From assembly GCF_011397635.1 (NCBI RefSeq), contig NC_064767.1, forward strand, positions 6,457,501-6,521,500: a stretch of 64,000 nt of DNA. The letters run 5' to 3'. The stretch comes from Epinephelus fuscoguttatus (taxonomy: Eukaryota; Chordata; Actinopteri; Perciformes; Serranidae). This document shows, piece after piece, positions 22,986 through 33,665 of the stretch (the first letter of the stretch is position 1; every line of letters begins with the position of its first letter). Under the pieces are notes generated by a model, which was not told the DNA's origin, did not search any database, and saw only the letters and a program-made list of their open reading frames with translations. The position numbers and the translations under genes are program-made.

Positions 22986-25491
22986 ATAAACGCTTGAAGT
23001 AGTGTGCCTGGTAGTGATGTGTGGGTCAAGATTTCTTAAAATCACCCCAGGCTGTTATGAGAGCCAATCTACTCCGCCCAACTTACAAACGTATGCATTA
23101 ATCAATCACCTCAACCTGACCCCCACCCCAGAGCTGAAAGTTTCTGGTAAAAACCATCACTAATAATAACCCACTCGCTGTTGGCTATGTTGTGTACCAT
23201 ATAAGTATCACAATATGTTGATAGCTGATAGGTACACTGGTTTGTTTACATGACATAACAGAAGTGCATGTTTTAAAGGATTCAGTGTGGACAGAGATTC
23301 TTGCTTACCCTTAGGACAGTAGGAGATTATGACCGTAAAAATGTCGAACTTCAACAGATTTTCCTGACTGAAATCGAAATAACGGAAAGCTTGAGTGCCG
23401 CAGCGCTGATGATAAAGCTGCTTTATGTGTGTGTGTGAGAGAGACAGAGAAAGACAGAGAGGGTGGAAGGAGGATTATTACACAATGTAAGTTATTAATA
23501 ACTTACTCTGAACACTGTTTCATCACTTAATGACCAGCCCGCTTGAAACTAGGAATTATTTTCTAACAAGCTTCCCTGAATCCCCCGACCCCGGTTGTGG
23601 GTCAACCTGCACATCACGAGTGCCTGGAGCAGATGACCATGTAAAGACACCTGTCATGAGCTGACGTCATTGTGTCTCAAGACGAGAAAAAAATGTTGGA
23701 CAGAGTATTCAGACAGTCTAAAGCCTGAGGATTCTGCTAACAAGGATTACTTTTACATTTGTTTACCTAATTTCTTGTAACAAGGCTGTGAAACTATTTC
23801 AAAACAGTTTGAAGTCCACGTTACCGAGGTAAAGCAATTCCTACCTGAGTGCCTTGATTGGAACTCAAATTAATGCAAGGTTCGATGCTTTTTAAAATAA
23901 AGTCGGCTGCCAGTCAGAGTCATGTCTATCAAATGATTAGGAAGTAGAAAGAAAATAGCTCTGTCAAACCATAGGCCACAAAACAATAAAGCACACAGCA
24001 AATGATTAAATTTATCACCAAAAATCAGCACTGCACAAACAAGTAGGCCTACATGGATGGGGCTGCAGGCCATGATGGCTTCTCCTGACACACTAACAGT
24101 GTTGTTATCTAGCCTGGTGCTCTAACTTTTAATTATAAACGACTGCTTGAGTTACTCAACAATTAAATCAGAAAAGCAAACACCCCAGCATCTCAGCCTT
24201 GCCTCTTAATTGTCTCTGTTCTCATCAAGCAGGATGATCCTCTGGAGAGCAAAACAAATCTTGGACTTTAAAATGTAAACATTGTAATCATTCTTTTCTC
24301 ATAAACGGGAGGAAATGTTTTTCTATCAAAGATGTCATAAAAATGTTGTCTGGACTTGGTTGGCATATTCAGCTTTTCTGCCTAATGCTCACAGATCGAC
24401 TGCTTTTGAATAGTCACTTCATTTTAAGAACCTGTAGTTAGTATGCTAACTCCACAGCTCATCTGTATGTCTCCGAGCAGCCCACACAGCAGTTCAAAAC
24501 CTGTACTGCACTGGGGTTAAGAGACGACTCACCCTGCTCGCTGGAAGAGTTGAACTTTACCCCCCTTCTCCTCTGGCAGAGGATGAATCATATAAGCATT
24601 GAAAGACTTATTGTGAACTTCAACTGCACTGCATTTCCACAGCATAATCTAACCCTGCTGTACCCTCCCAAAGTGGAGGAGTAAGTGCATGTTCATATGG
24701 CATTACAAGAGCGGGGATCTTAGGAGACTGGCAGATCTGTGCTCACGGTCTGTTTGATATGCAATGAAGAGACCTGTTACCCCATACAGTATATCTCAGA
24801 TCATTAGTCGTCACTTTTGTCTATTTCTTATTCATTCAGGCTCCTCAGTGTCTGTGGAAGTGAAGCATGAAGACCGTGGGAAGAATATTTTTTTTTGTAC
24901 AAGGCCGACTGTTTGTGTGGGCATGTGGGTGTGTGTGCTCCAAGAACTGAAAGAGATTAGAGTCATCGTGACTTTCAGTATCTCAGCCCTGAATTGCTGC
25001 GTGATGCCTGTTTGTCGCTGGTTATATAAGACTGCTGATTAAACAATTGTAGGGGCTCTGTTTTTTGTTCTCTGCCTTTTTGTTTTCACTGAATTTTTTA
25101 ATTTTACAGATTTATCCCTGGGGATCAATAAAATATTTCTGATATAAGAAAGTGAAGGTCAAAGCTTGTAATTGATGTGTTTATCTTGTATACCTACAAA
25201 CGCACCATTAAAATATTCAAAATGAACGGCTTTACAATTTTAAGCCATTCAGATTCAGATGTTTGTTACATATAGAAAATTATTACATATCATGGTTTCA
25301 TAGTTATCCTGTCGGGCCTTAAGGCACACACAGCTATTGACATTTGCGGAAAGTGACTCCTTGCCGATGTCAGTTGATGTCTTTGGCCACTATTTACAAA
25401 GAGACCACTAATAGATCAGTATACCTGACCCATATGTGTGTTTTATTTGATTAAATAGACCAATACAACCAGTATGTAACAATACTGGTTT
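22986..25491. other. gene-free DNA
   Basis: No gene recognised. It holds a short GT/GA low-complexity stretch at 23425-23465. At 25105-25140 a GGGGATCAATAAAATATTTCTGA word resembles the 3' terminus of fish LINEs of the L2/Rex1 type. Confidence 0.4.
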
Positions 25492-26773
25492 AAAGGTCCA
25501 GTGTGTAGGATTTAGTGCCATCTAGTGGTAAAGTTGCCGATTACAACCAACTAAACTTAAAAGTTTAAGTTAAGCAAACTCTGTGGAAAAGGACCCTCTT
25601 TGTGGCAGGACCCCTGCAAAGCGGGATTTATACTTCTGCCTCGTATCGATTTCGTACCCAGGTGGGTAGGCACTACATCGACGTAGAGCCTACGCCATAG
25701 CCTGACGTGCACCTCCCCAGAAATGTAGGCTAACTACACATCGCAGAGACAAAGACCTCCTGTTTGTTTCTGTAAGCTGAAACCATTTCCCTCAGTGGAA
25801 ACGAAGGTATTTTTTACTTTATTTCACAGATAAGAAACAATAAATTGTGAAGACAATAAAGCCTCCACAAAAATAACATTTTAAGTCTTATATAACTAGG
25901 GGGAAATCACTGCTTGTTGCTACTCTAATTTATACAATGTAAAATACCATAGGCTTGTGCTAATGACGTTAGCATGTTATATTTGTTTGGAAAACGTGTT
26001 TAGTATAAAACAGCTGTTTTGTCGGTGAACCTTGTGAGTTGTAATGGAGTCTAATTTTGTAATGTTACCTTTATTAAATGTTGCTGTTGTCCCTGGCTTC
26101 ATATGAGCAGAGGAAAAGTCTGCTAGCTGCTAGGCTAATTTATACAATGTAAATTGCCATAGGCTTGTGCTAATAACGTTAGCATGTTGTATTTATGGGA
26201 AAATGTGTCCAGCAAAAGACAAGTGCTTCGTGTGCTGCAGGTTATAGTGAAGCTGATTTGTGTGCTTGTGTTTGAAATCATAGCTATTAAGCCGTGTTTA
26301 ATGTGTGTTTTGAATGTGTTTTGAATCAACCAATCAGTCAGATTCAGCATGCTGAATTTGCCAAAAAAAAGTCGATGCACTGACGAGGGTCAACAGTGCA
26401 GCATGCAGCTCAGCAACTAGGGTGACAGACGCTCGTCGAAGGCCCACCATTAATCGATGGCCGACCCTCAGCTTGATGTGTCAGTGCCTTTAACTCAAAG
26501 GTCCGATTATTAGCTTTGTCTTAGCTTTTACTAGCATCTCACACTCTTCATCGGCTTGTGGAGCTGGCTCACGTGTCATCAAGTGTGGAACTGGGTGTTG
26601 AATGTGAATGGGCTCCTTTATCTTTCTCCAGCTGCAGCTCCTGGTCGATGACCCTGGACTGTTTCCCAGTCAGTGCTGTGACTGGTTTTGGTCTAATGTA
26701 CAGACAGGTGCTGTCTGTGTCGTTTCAACCATGTACCACCCTAAATCTGAAAAAGCTACAAAGTGGACCTTTT
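25492..26773. mobile_element. TIR element, about 1.28 kb, composite
   Basis: Left end AAAGGTCCAGTGTGTAG; right end read inward AAAGGTCCACTTTGTAG (15 of 17). The left end continues with GATTTAGTGCCATCTAGTGG, a very common teleost MITE start. Inside, a second repeat begins near 25618 (GCGGGATTTATACTTCTGCC). A block of about 75 bases (AATTTATACAATGTAAA ... GTTAGCATGTT) is directly duplicated at 25926-26000 and 26138-26210. No transposase was seen. Confidence 0.65.
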
Positions 26774-28268
26774 GAGTTGAGATTATTTTGTCTCACATAC
26801 TCCGCTGCTCATGTCAGCGGTGTGTTTTGAAGATGTAACAGCTACATCAGTAAGATGCAACTTACAAACTGATTTTATTCTGCACTGGCATGAATGGAAA
26901 TAAATGGCTGTATAGAATCAGTTTGCAGTTTGAACATATACGTTCTTTATAATTAAAGGGCTAGAAGAACCTGAAGAGTCCTTTAAAGTTTTATTAGGGA
27001 TTACAGTTAGATCATGGTCGGTATTAGTTTGAGACATTGAGTAGTGAGGGTGAAGATCAGGGTTAGCAGCCGAGGGAATTAATGTAATCAATTAGGGTCC
27101 CAGCAAGTATAATAAGACAGGCATGTGTGTGCGTGCAGGTGTGAATATGAATCAGTGGTTATTGATCCTGGTCGTCAGGATTCAAAGCCCTGCTGGTTTT
27201 CCTTCCACTGATCTAATCATGGATTATTTTTCACCTGGGATGTCAGGTGAAGCTGAGGACCAGAAGAGAAAAGTGCTGGTGTGAGAGCACGAGACGCCAC
27301 TGAAGCAGAAGCGGTCTGTCAGCAGATGTGTACGTTGTCTGTGTGTTGTTTAATTCAGCATCTACGATAGTCCTTTAATTGTGCCCGTGTCACAGCTTTT
27401 TGGTTGCCCATGTTCACTCAAATGACTGGAGGAACCAGAGACTCATGTTAGCTGCAGTTCCGATTTTCCTTTGTACAAAAAATTGCAAGACAATTTTAAT
27501 AGAAAGCTACATATCTTTTTAAGTACAAATCACACACAAAAACAACAGTCAAAAGCCAGTTTACTGGGCTGTGCTGTTAAAGAAGGCCTCAGAAGTGGCT
27601 GTAAACTTCAACGTTGGTATAAAATACAAAACAGAATCTACAAGGCTCTGCTCAGTGAAATGTTTATGGGTATAATGTCATCTCCACCTAAATCTCATGC
27701 TCTGTCTGAAATCAATCTGTCTGCTTCTGTTTGCTTTAGTACAAGGACAAGAAATTCCACTTTAGCATTTTCATGTTTCAGATTTTTAGTAAATTATGCA
27801 CTTAATCAGATTGAACCATGATGAATGGCAAATTTGGCAAAGATAATCATGCTCTAGTGTACTTTCATTGTACAGTTTTCACTTGGGATGTGCCTCTGCA
27901 GTATTAGCTGACAGATTATTGGTCTATACAGAGGTTTCCAATGTTTGTCAGTCATGCCGCCCTCTGAAAAGCTAAGAAAATGACATGCCAGTGACATGAT
28001 AGTGTGATGAATTAAATTTTTTACGGGGCAAAAATAAAAAAGGAAAAATATAGAGAGAATGAGAAATAAAGGCCTGTGTCTATAAATAAATGCTTGCATC
28101 TAATGTGGCTTGTTTCAAATTAAGCTGGTACTGCAGTTGTGGTAAGTAAAGGCCCTGCCACTATTTGTGAATTTGTTTGACTACCCAGTCCTTCAACATT
28201 ATGCATTCTTTGCTAGCTGGATGTACTCACCAGGTTGCTGAATGCCTCTGCTATTTAACGCCAGCAAT
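26774..28268. other. gene-free DNA
   Basis: Unique-looking DNA without recognised genes. A 116-codon open frame at 27471-27821 has no recognisable domain and no splice or expression evidence. Confidence 0.4.
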
Positions 28269-28269
28269 T

Positions 28270-28460
28270 CTTTTTTTGCTTGGTCATGGAAGTCCCTAAA
28301 GGGGGCCTCCCTAGTGTCGTAGTTAGAGCACTCATCTTCCATGGGGAAGGTCCAGGGTCCTGCTGGGGTTGACATCAGCAAATGGGATCAGATTAATCTG
28401 AGCCAAGTCCCCAACGAGGGAGCCGGGAGGTTCCAGATGTAAAAAGCGTATTCATGTGAT
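28270..28460 (+). repeat. tRNA-like fragment, possible SINE head
   Basis: The segment GTCGTAGTTAGAGCACTCAT, followed by a CTTCCATGGGGAAGG hairpin and GGTCCAGGGTCC, is reminiscent of a tRNA D-arm, anticodon arm and T-arm. The B-box part is degenerate and the acceptor stem cannot be paired convincingly, so it is not called a tRNA gene. Confidence 0.3.
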
Positions 28461-30160
28461 AGTCCCTAAAGGAAATAACAAAAATGTTGGGGTGTTGTAT
28501 GACAGCAGATCACTCTGTGTTCGTATTGGTCAAAGTGCAGCTGTGATGGAAAGAACTGTGGGGGACCAAAAAATTTAACATGCTGGACTTTTTGTTGGGA
28601 CATCGTGAGGCGTCAGTTGACGTCTACTATGACACACTACATGGGATTAAAACAATGTATTATCGCACACGACATGGCAGACATCATAACAGGGCCGCAA
28701 CAGGCTATATATATTGAGGCTGATATTGTGTAGTCTGAGCATGGCACTACATCTTAACTTTCAACACAGTCTCTTCACTTGCCTGCATGCAGACAGTGAT
28801 GAACTCTGAGGGCTTTCAAAACACCAAACCATGACTGTGGATAAATCATACATTCATACAATTATTATCATCATGACGACATTTACGACATTTGTTTCTC
28901 TGCACATTTTTCTGTCCTCCTCACTGTAATGCCTCGACACCCCTCCAGGGGGATCCTACAGTTTTGAAACTGTAATAGACGTTCTTGCTCATGACTGTAG
29001 AGCTTGAGTTTCTGAATTAACATTTCATGAAGGGACCAAATCCATTAGGGAAATACTATAGGACGCTATAAGACACTGCTCTATAAATATGGCATAAACA
29101 AGATCATGAGGGCCTCACAGGAGAGGTCATCAGCAGTCAGAAGTATCTCTCACTAATGCTCCTTGATTGTCATTGACCTACTTACACTGTAATGAGAGCC
29201 GACAGTCTCTCCCGAGTCGGATGGGTGGTGTCTTTCCACAGAGGATTCCAGATCTGACAATGATCTGAAGACTTCAGTTTGAGTGACCTAATTCGTGGAG
29301 GAGTTTGTCATCAAGTTCAACTCCTCCGTTGGTCATTTCCTCACATTTTAATGGAGATGTTGTGGAGTGATGCTAGGGCCTAAAATGTTCTCATTCAAAT
29401 CTGAAATATCTAGTTTTTTTCTGTCAGAAGGTTTTCAAAAGACTTCAAACAAAAGGAAACCTTGCAGGAAAAAAAATGCATCTTGCTCACAGAGCTGCTG
29501 GTTTCTAGGTGAGACAGTGCCTGTGTGTCATAGCTGCAGGGTAATGGGAGCTTTGCATTAAAGCAGCTCTACTATGTGCATGGCAGACACTCACTCATCT
29601 TTCCCTTCTATCATCCTTCTGTCATTTGGCTCTTCAGTGAGGAAATAGTAGCCTAAATAAATAGCGGCTAACGGGTAATTTTCTGCTCATCATCGCCCTA
29701 CAAATGAGACACTGCCTGACTAATCTACAGTAGAATTCAGCCTCACGCACACTACAGTGCAAAGGGCTGTATGCTGTGCATCAGATACCCAGAATATATC
29801 ATTACTAAAAATATATTGTTTCATACTCTGAACAAATAATGTCAATAACAACAACCTGACATTCACAGCAATCTAAGATGATTTCAAGCAGATGGGGTTA
29901 TTTTCTTAACTAAAAGGAATAGTTCAACATTTTGGTAAAAATACTTGTTCCCTTTCTGTTACAGCATTTAACATTTTGTTGGAGTTCGAAAGAAACAAGA
30001 TACAATATCTGTGTGGGCGGATTATGAGACACTAGACCCCTGGCCACAGATATGCAAAAGCCCCCACAGCCTCTCCTAAGACTAACAGACTTTGTGGTGT
30101 TTTTGCCTTTTTAATGCACTGATGGCAGTAAACAAGGAAGCAGTCCTGAGCGCTTTTTAA
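28461..30160. other. gene-free DNA
   Basis: No gene recognised. At 29915-30010 the words AAAGGAATAGTTCAACATTTTGG and GTTCGAAAGAAACAAGATAC resemble a dispersed teleost MITE. Only its left part is clear. Confidence 0.4.
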
Positions 30161-30540
30161 GAAGGCAGGTTGGGGTGGTTAAAGGGTCACAGATAAATCA
30201 ACTTTCACCCAGGACTTTTCCCTGAGGTCCTGTATTTGGATACATGTGAACTTTGAGTGAACTTTGAGTCATTTTAAGGTATGTTCCTACCATATTTCTT
30301 TTCTTAAATCCCACCACAATAACTTTTGTTGCCTTAAGCCTAGTTCACATTACACGATTTTCACCCTGATTTTGCGTCGCGGAGACTATCTGCCGACTCA
30401 CCTCCGACCAAAGGTGGCTCTCAAGATACTCTGCGACATCAAAATGGCAGTGAAAATCATGTAACGTGAGCTAGGCTTTAGCCTAACCCCCATACCTTTA
30501 CGTTAATTACATAACTGTGAATTGGGGATGTAACGTCATT
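30160..30540 (+). repeat. degenerate Rep1-like copy 6 carrying a nested MITE
   Basis: GGTTGGGGTGGTTAAAGGGTC, CAACTTTCACCCAGGAC, TTTCTTTTCTTAAATCCCACC and AACTTTTGTTGCC follow the Rep1 order. A 141-bp MITE interrupts it right after the TTTTGTTGCC block. The Rep1 assignment is weaker than for the other copies. Confidence 0.45.
30337..30477. mobile_element. short MITE, 141 bp, TTA target duplication
   Basis: The ends are inverted over about 27 bases (AGCCTAGTTCACATTACACG against AGCCTAGCTCACGTTACATG inward). TTA flanks both sides at 30334-30336 and 30478-30480. Size, TIRs and a 3-bp TWA duplication fit a PIF/Harbinger-type MITE. It is too short to encode anything. Confidence 0.85.
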
Positions 30541-30559
30541 TATGGGGTGCAAATTTAAA

Positions 30560-30735
30560 CCTTTCTATTGGAAGATGTTGTGTTGTTTTGCATCTTTTTG
30601 TGGTTTTGTGTCTCTTTGAGGTTATTTTGTATATATTTTTTTTTTTGGTCATTTCATGTCACTTTGTGGTCATTTTGTGTTTCTGTGCAGTTCCTTTGCA
30701 CCTCTTTGTGGTATTTTTGAGTCTCTTCCTGGTTG
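30560..30735 (+). repeat. degenerate minisatellite, TTTGTGGTCATTTTGTGTCT-type unit
   Basis: About six to seven imperfect copies of a 20-25 base unit based on CTTTGTGGT / TTTTGTGTCTC. The open frame across it (30588-30881) is a Phe/Val/Leu-rich artefact of the repeat. Confidence 0.75.
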
Positions 30736-31241
30736 GTATTACAAACTGTATATTAAAATGGACAATGCATCTCCACTTACCCCCACTGTACAGAAGTGAA
30801 GCTAAAATATCCCACATACAGCCGCTGCCATCTTCCTCTGGTGACGTCATTCGGAGCCAGATTCTATGCAGTAGTGATTGAGTAGTATCAAGTTTCCTAC
30901 CCATGCACCCGTCCTACCAATCAGAAGCAGCGCCACTGAATGTGAGCCGAGCGATTAGCCCACACAGTTGTCAGTCATGTTGTGAAAACCCCTGTTGTAT
31001 AGCATTGAATAACTAATCAAAACCAAACTTAGCAGAAAAATAAACACTTGAACAAACAGCAGGGTGATAAAAACTACCGTAAATGACAGAAACCATCTTT
31101 GTGAAAAACGTATTGGTGTGTACTTTAGTTCAGTTTAGCTCACATCTCATCCACTAACATGGAGAGGGTGAGCTTTAAGGTTTATACTCCAGCCAGTCAC
31201 CGCAGTCCACTTGATTAGTTGGTTTTAATAGTGTCTGCACT
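30736..31241. other. gene-free DNA with a dispersed-repeat scrap
   Basis: Positions 30740-30870 carry a dispersed teleost repeat (GGACAATGCATCTCCACTTA, GCCGCTGCCATCTTCCTC, GGTGACGTCATTC). The rest is unremarkable. Confidence 0.4.
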
Positions 31242-31520
31242 GGGCGGCAGTAGCTCAGTTGGGGGCAGCAGTAGGCCTAGTTCAATCTGTGAGGACTTGG
31301 CTTGAGAACCAGAGGGTCGCCAACTAAGTCCCTGTATGGAGCAAGTGGGGTGTGGGCAGACTGGTGAGGTTTAAGTTTGCCCCCTGGGCACTGCAGAGGT
31401 CCCTCTAGGTAAGGCGCCAAACCCTCAAATTGCTCCAGTGGTGCTGTATTATGGCTGACCCTGTGCTATCCCTCTGCTGTAATTGCATGTCTGTGCTGTG
31501 TGTAATAAAAGGGAACTGCC
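31242..31520 (+). mobile_element. tRNA-derived SINE (degenerate head)
   Basis: It begins GGGCGGCAGTAGCTCAGTTG, where TAGCTCAGTTG is a perfect RNA polymerase III A box. A foreign stretch of about 25 bases separates it from GAGGACTTGGCTTGAGAACC, and the B box region (GGGTCGCCAACTAAGTCCC) has lost the GTTCAA core. The body runs to a TGTGTAATAAAAGGGAACTG tail. The B-box damage suggests it is no longer transcribed by Pol III. Confidence 0.65.
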
Positions 31521-32240
31521 AACTGCATTGTGTGGACTGAGATAGAAACTAAAAATTAAATTAGACATATTTTTTAACTTTGGACAAAGCCAGGATAGCT
31601 GTTTCTTCCTGCTTCCAGACATATTGATGTTACTGTTTATTTAGTATTTGTTGATGTCCATCTTTTAATCCTGAAAGAACAGGATTATGCGCATTTCCTT
31701 CAACAGATGCATATACAGTCACAGATAGTGTTTTTACACCCCTAGTTCTCACTGGGGAAACAGATAGAGACGCTTTCAGGCTATGTTGCCTCTGCCTTAT
31801 TACCCAGAAGGCATGGCTCCTGTGGGACCAATGAAAAATAAATCCCAAAAGCCCTTAATGTCTTGTTTCAGCATATTATCCAGCTCTGTAATGAGATATG
31901 TTTGAAGAAAATACCATGAACTTAATGCTTTTTTTTTTTTTTTTTTACAATCTAGCTACTTTAACTATTGTTTTAAATTAGTACTGCTTCATTTTTTGTT
32001 TGAAAAGTTTGAGGTGCATTAGAGAAGGCTGAATGGACAGTAAAGGCTGTCAGAAATTAAATTACTGTATATGTCTGATTATTGTGCTGCTGAAACAGTT
32101 ATCCAGAACTTTGTTTGCATCATTATTATTACTAACCAGTCACATTGCTCTGGTGCAAAATCACATTATAAGTTGGAAGCCAATCCAGTTACAAGAATAA
32201 ATGTATGTTTCTGCAAACCACATATATGTAACATTTGTAC
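31521..32240. other. gene-free DNA
   Basis: AT-rich and unremarkable apart from a T-run at about 31929-31946. Confidence 0.4.
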
Positions 32241-32640
32241 ATTATTGTGTAGTGGGTATGTGGAAACTTTGAGTGTCTTTATGTTTCAACAATGCTGTGG
32301 TTCACGTATGGTTATGGTTGGGCACAGAAAACCATTTAGTTATGGTAGCTGGTTTTGGTGCCGCAATGTGTCACTAAAAAACAACTGGTTTTGTTGTTTG
32401 TTGGTCTCAAACACTGGCCTGCATCCTGGTGGCAGTCGCTGCTTTCTTGGTTAATGTGTTGCCATGGTCCCGGCTTGAGGAGCCATCAATGTCGTGGCAT
32501 TTTCTCAGCTGGAAATGCACCAGTGGCTCTGTAAAAAAAAACTACCACTTTTGTGGCACCATGGTGGAAAAACAGGAATCGGGTCACTTAAAAAGTTGTC
32601 TGGGGGAATACGCCTTAACTTGTGGAAAATGGGCGTAGCC
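32241..32640 (+). repeat. Rep2 family copy
   Basis: It contains TTTTGTTGTTTGTTGGTCTC, AAACACTGGCCTGCATCCTGG and, further on, a CATGGTGGAAAAACAG block. The first blocks recur at 33463-33510 and inverted at 16280-16310 and 41545-41600. Open frames across it are by chance. Confidence 0.5.
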
Positions 32641-32938
32641 AGTTCCATTGTCTTTCAAACATAGTTCGTTTGGAACAGCCAATCGCACAAAGGGGGCGGG
32701 AGTTGTGAGTATCCACGTGAACTGGGTGCTACATGTAAATAGAACCTTAGAGAAACACTTTTCATGGGAAAAGTGAATAAACGGGAATAAATAAAAAGCC
32801 TTATCATGACCGAAAAAATGGTTAATAAACGACCAACTCCAAAAATTTAATTTTATTAGAATGTAATGAAATACCATAATGAATGTTATTTGTGGTGTAT
32901 TTGACTCCATACACAACCCTACCACAGCGTCGAGTCAT

Positions 32939-33247
32939 TCATTCCTCAGTCCATGTGAGTTTCCAGAAGCTTGCTCGCAAGAAAGAAGAGCCACATAGCC
33001 TACGATGCAGCTGCCTTATCGTGACTAATGTGAGTTTCCAGAAGCGAGCTGATCCCTGATCGCCATCTCCGGCCAGCAGATCAGTTAACGTTGGCCAAGT
33101 TTGGTATATAATACTCTTGCCATAGCCCGTTGGCAGACACGCAAGCACATCCTGTCCCTTCACTAAACTTGCTAAACATAGCTTCTGTAGCAGTTTGAAG
33201 GCATTAATGCCATGCATACATGCCACATTTTCCACTTGTAAATCCAA
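32939..33247 (-). pseudogene. RecQ-like DNA helicase fragment (probably transposon-borne)
   Basis: The minus strand encodes an intact Walker A / helicase motif I in the form LACLPTGYGKSIIYQ, preceded by a KLLQKLCLASLVKGQDV stretch like the region before motif I in RecQ/WRN helicases. Only this first part of the roughly 350-residue helicase core is present. The DExH box and later motifs are missing, and the frame runs into a local repeat (FWKLT appears twice). Multi-copy RecQ-like helicases in fish are often parts of DNA transposons. Whether this is such a remnant or a processed scrap of a cellular gene cannot be decided here. Confidence 0.6.
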
Positions 33248-33339
33248 ACTTGCGTCACAGTAATAGCCATTTCACACTGTTTGGTTTCTACAAGGACTGT
33301 ACACACCGGAAGAGGGGTGTGGTTAGCAGCACTACTCAG

Positions 33340-33665
33340 TGGCTGAGCAGCTTACCACTTCCCGTCCACAGATATGATAGCTCTGACCCAGAAGCTCGTT
33401 TTTCTCATGAGCTTCTGGAAACTCAGATTACTTCAAAAGTGGCTAAAAAGCTGCTAAAAACACCCAGTTTTGTTGTTTGTTGGTCTCAAACAGTGGTCTG
33501 CAGCCTGGCAGGTGTTTTGCCGAGGTGTCATGCCATCAACCTCCAAATGAAAAAGTCAGCTCATATATTATGTCACTTCCAAAACATGAATATGTCATGT
33601 ATAAAACTTAAAAATGTAATGTATCTGTGGTGTACAAGCTTAGTGGTGGTGACACTGAAGTGACC
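33340..33665 (+). repeat. Rep2 family copy
   Basis: CAGTTTTGTTGTTTGTTGG, TCAAACAGTGGTCTGCAGCC and GAGGTGTCATGCCATCAACC run in order. These match, inverted, the 41500-41600 copy (GGTTGACGGCATGACACC ... GCTGCAGACGAATGTTTGAG). The shared order over more than 100 bases supports a dispersed family. Confidence 0.55.

Noticed and set aside
28270..28350. Possible tRNA gene
   Set aside because: Only parts resemble tRNA arms. The acceptor stem does not pair and the B box is degenerate, so it is listed only as a low-confidence tRNA-like repeat.
31242..31320. Possible functional tRNA or Pol III gene
   Set aside because: The A box is perfect but the B box has lost its core and a foreign stretch splits the head. 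It is better explained as an old SINE.
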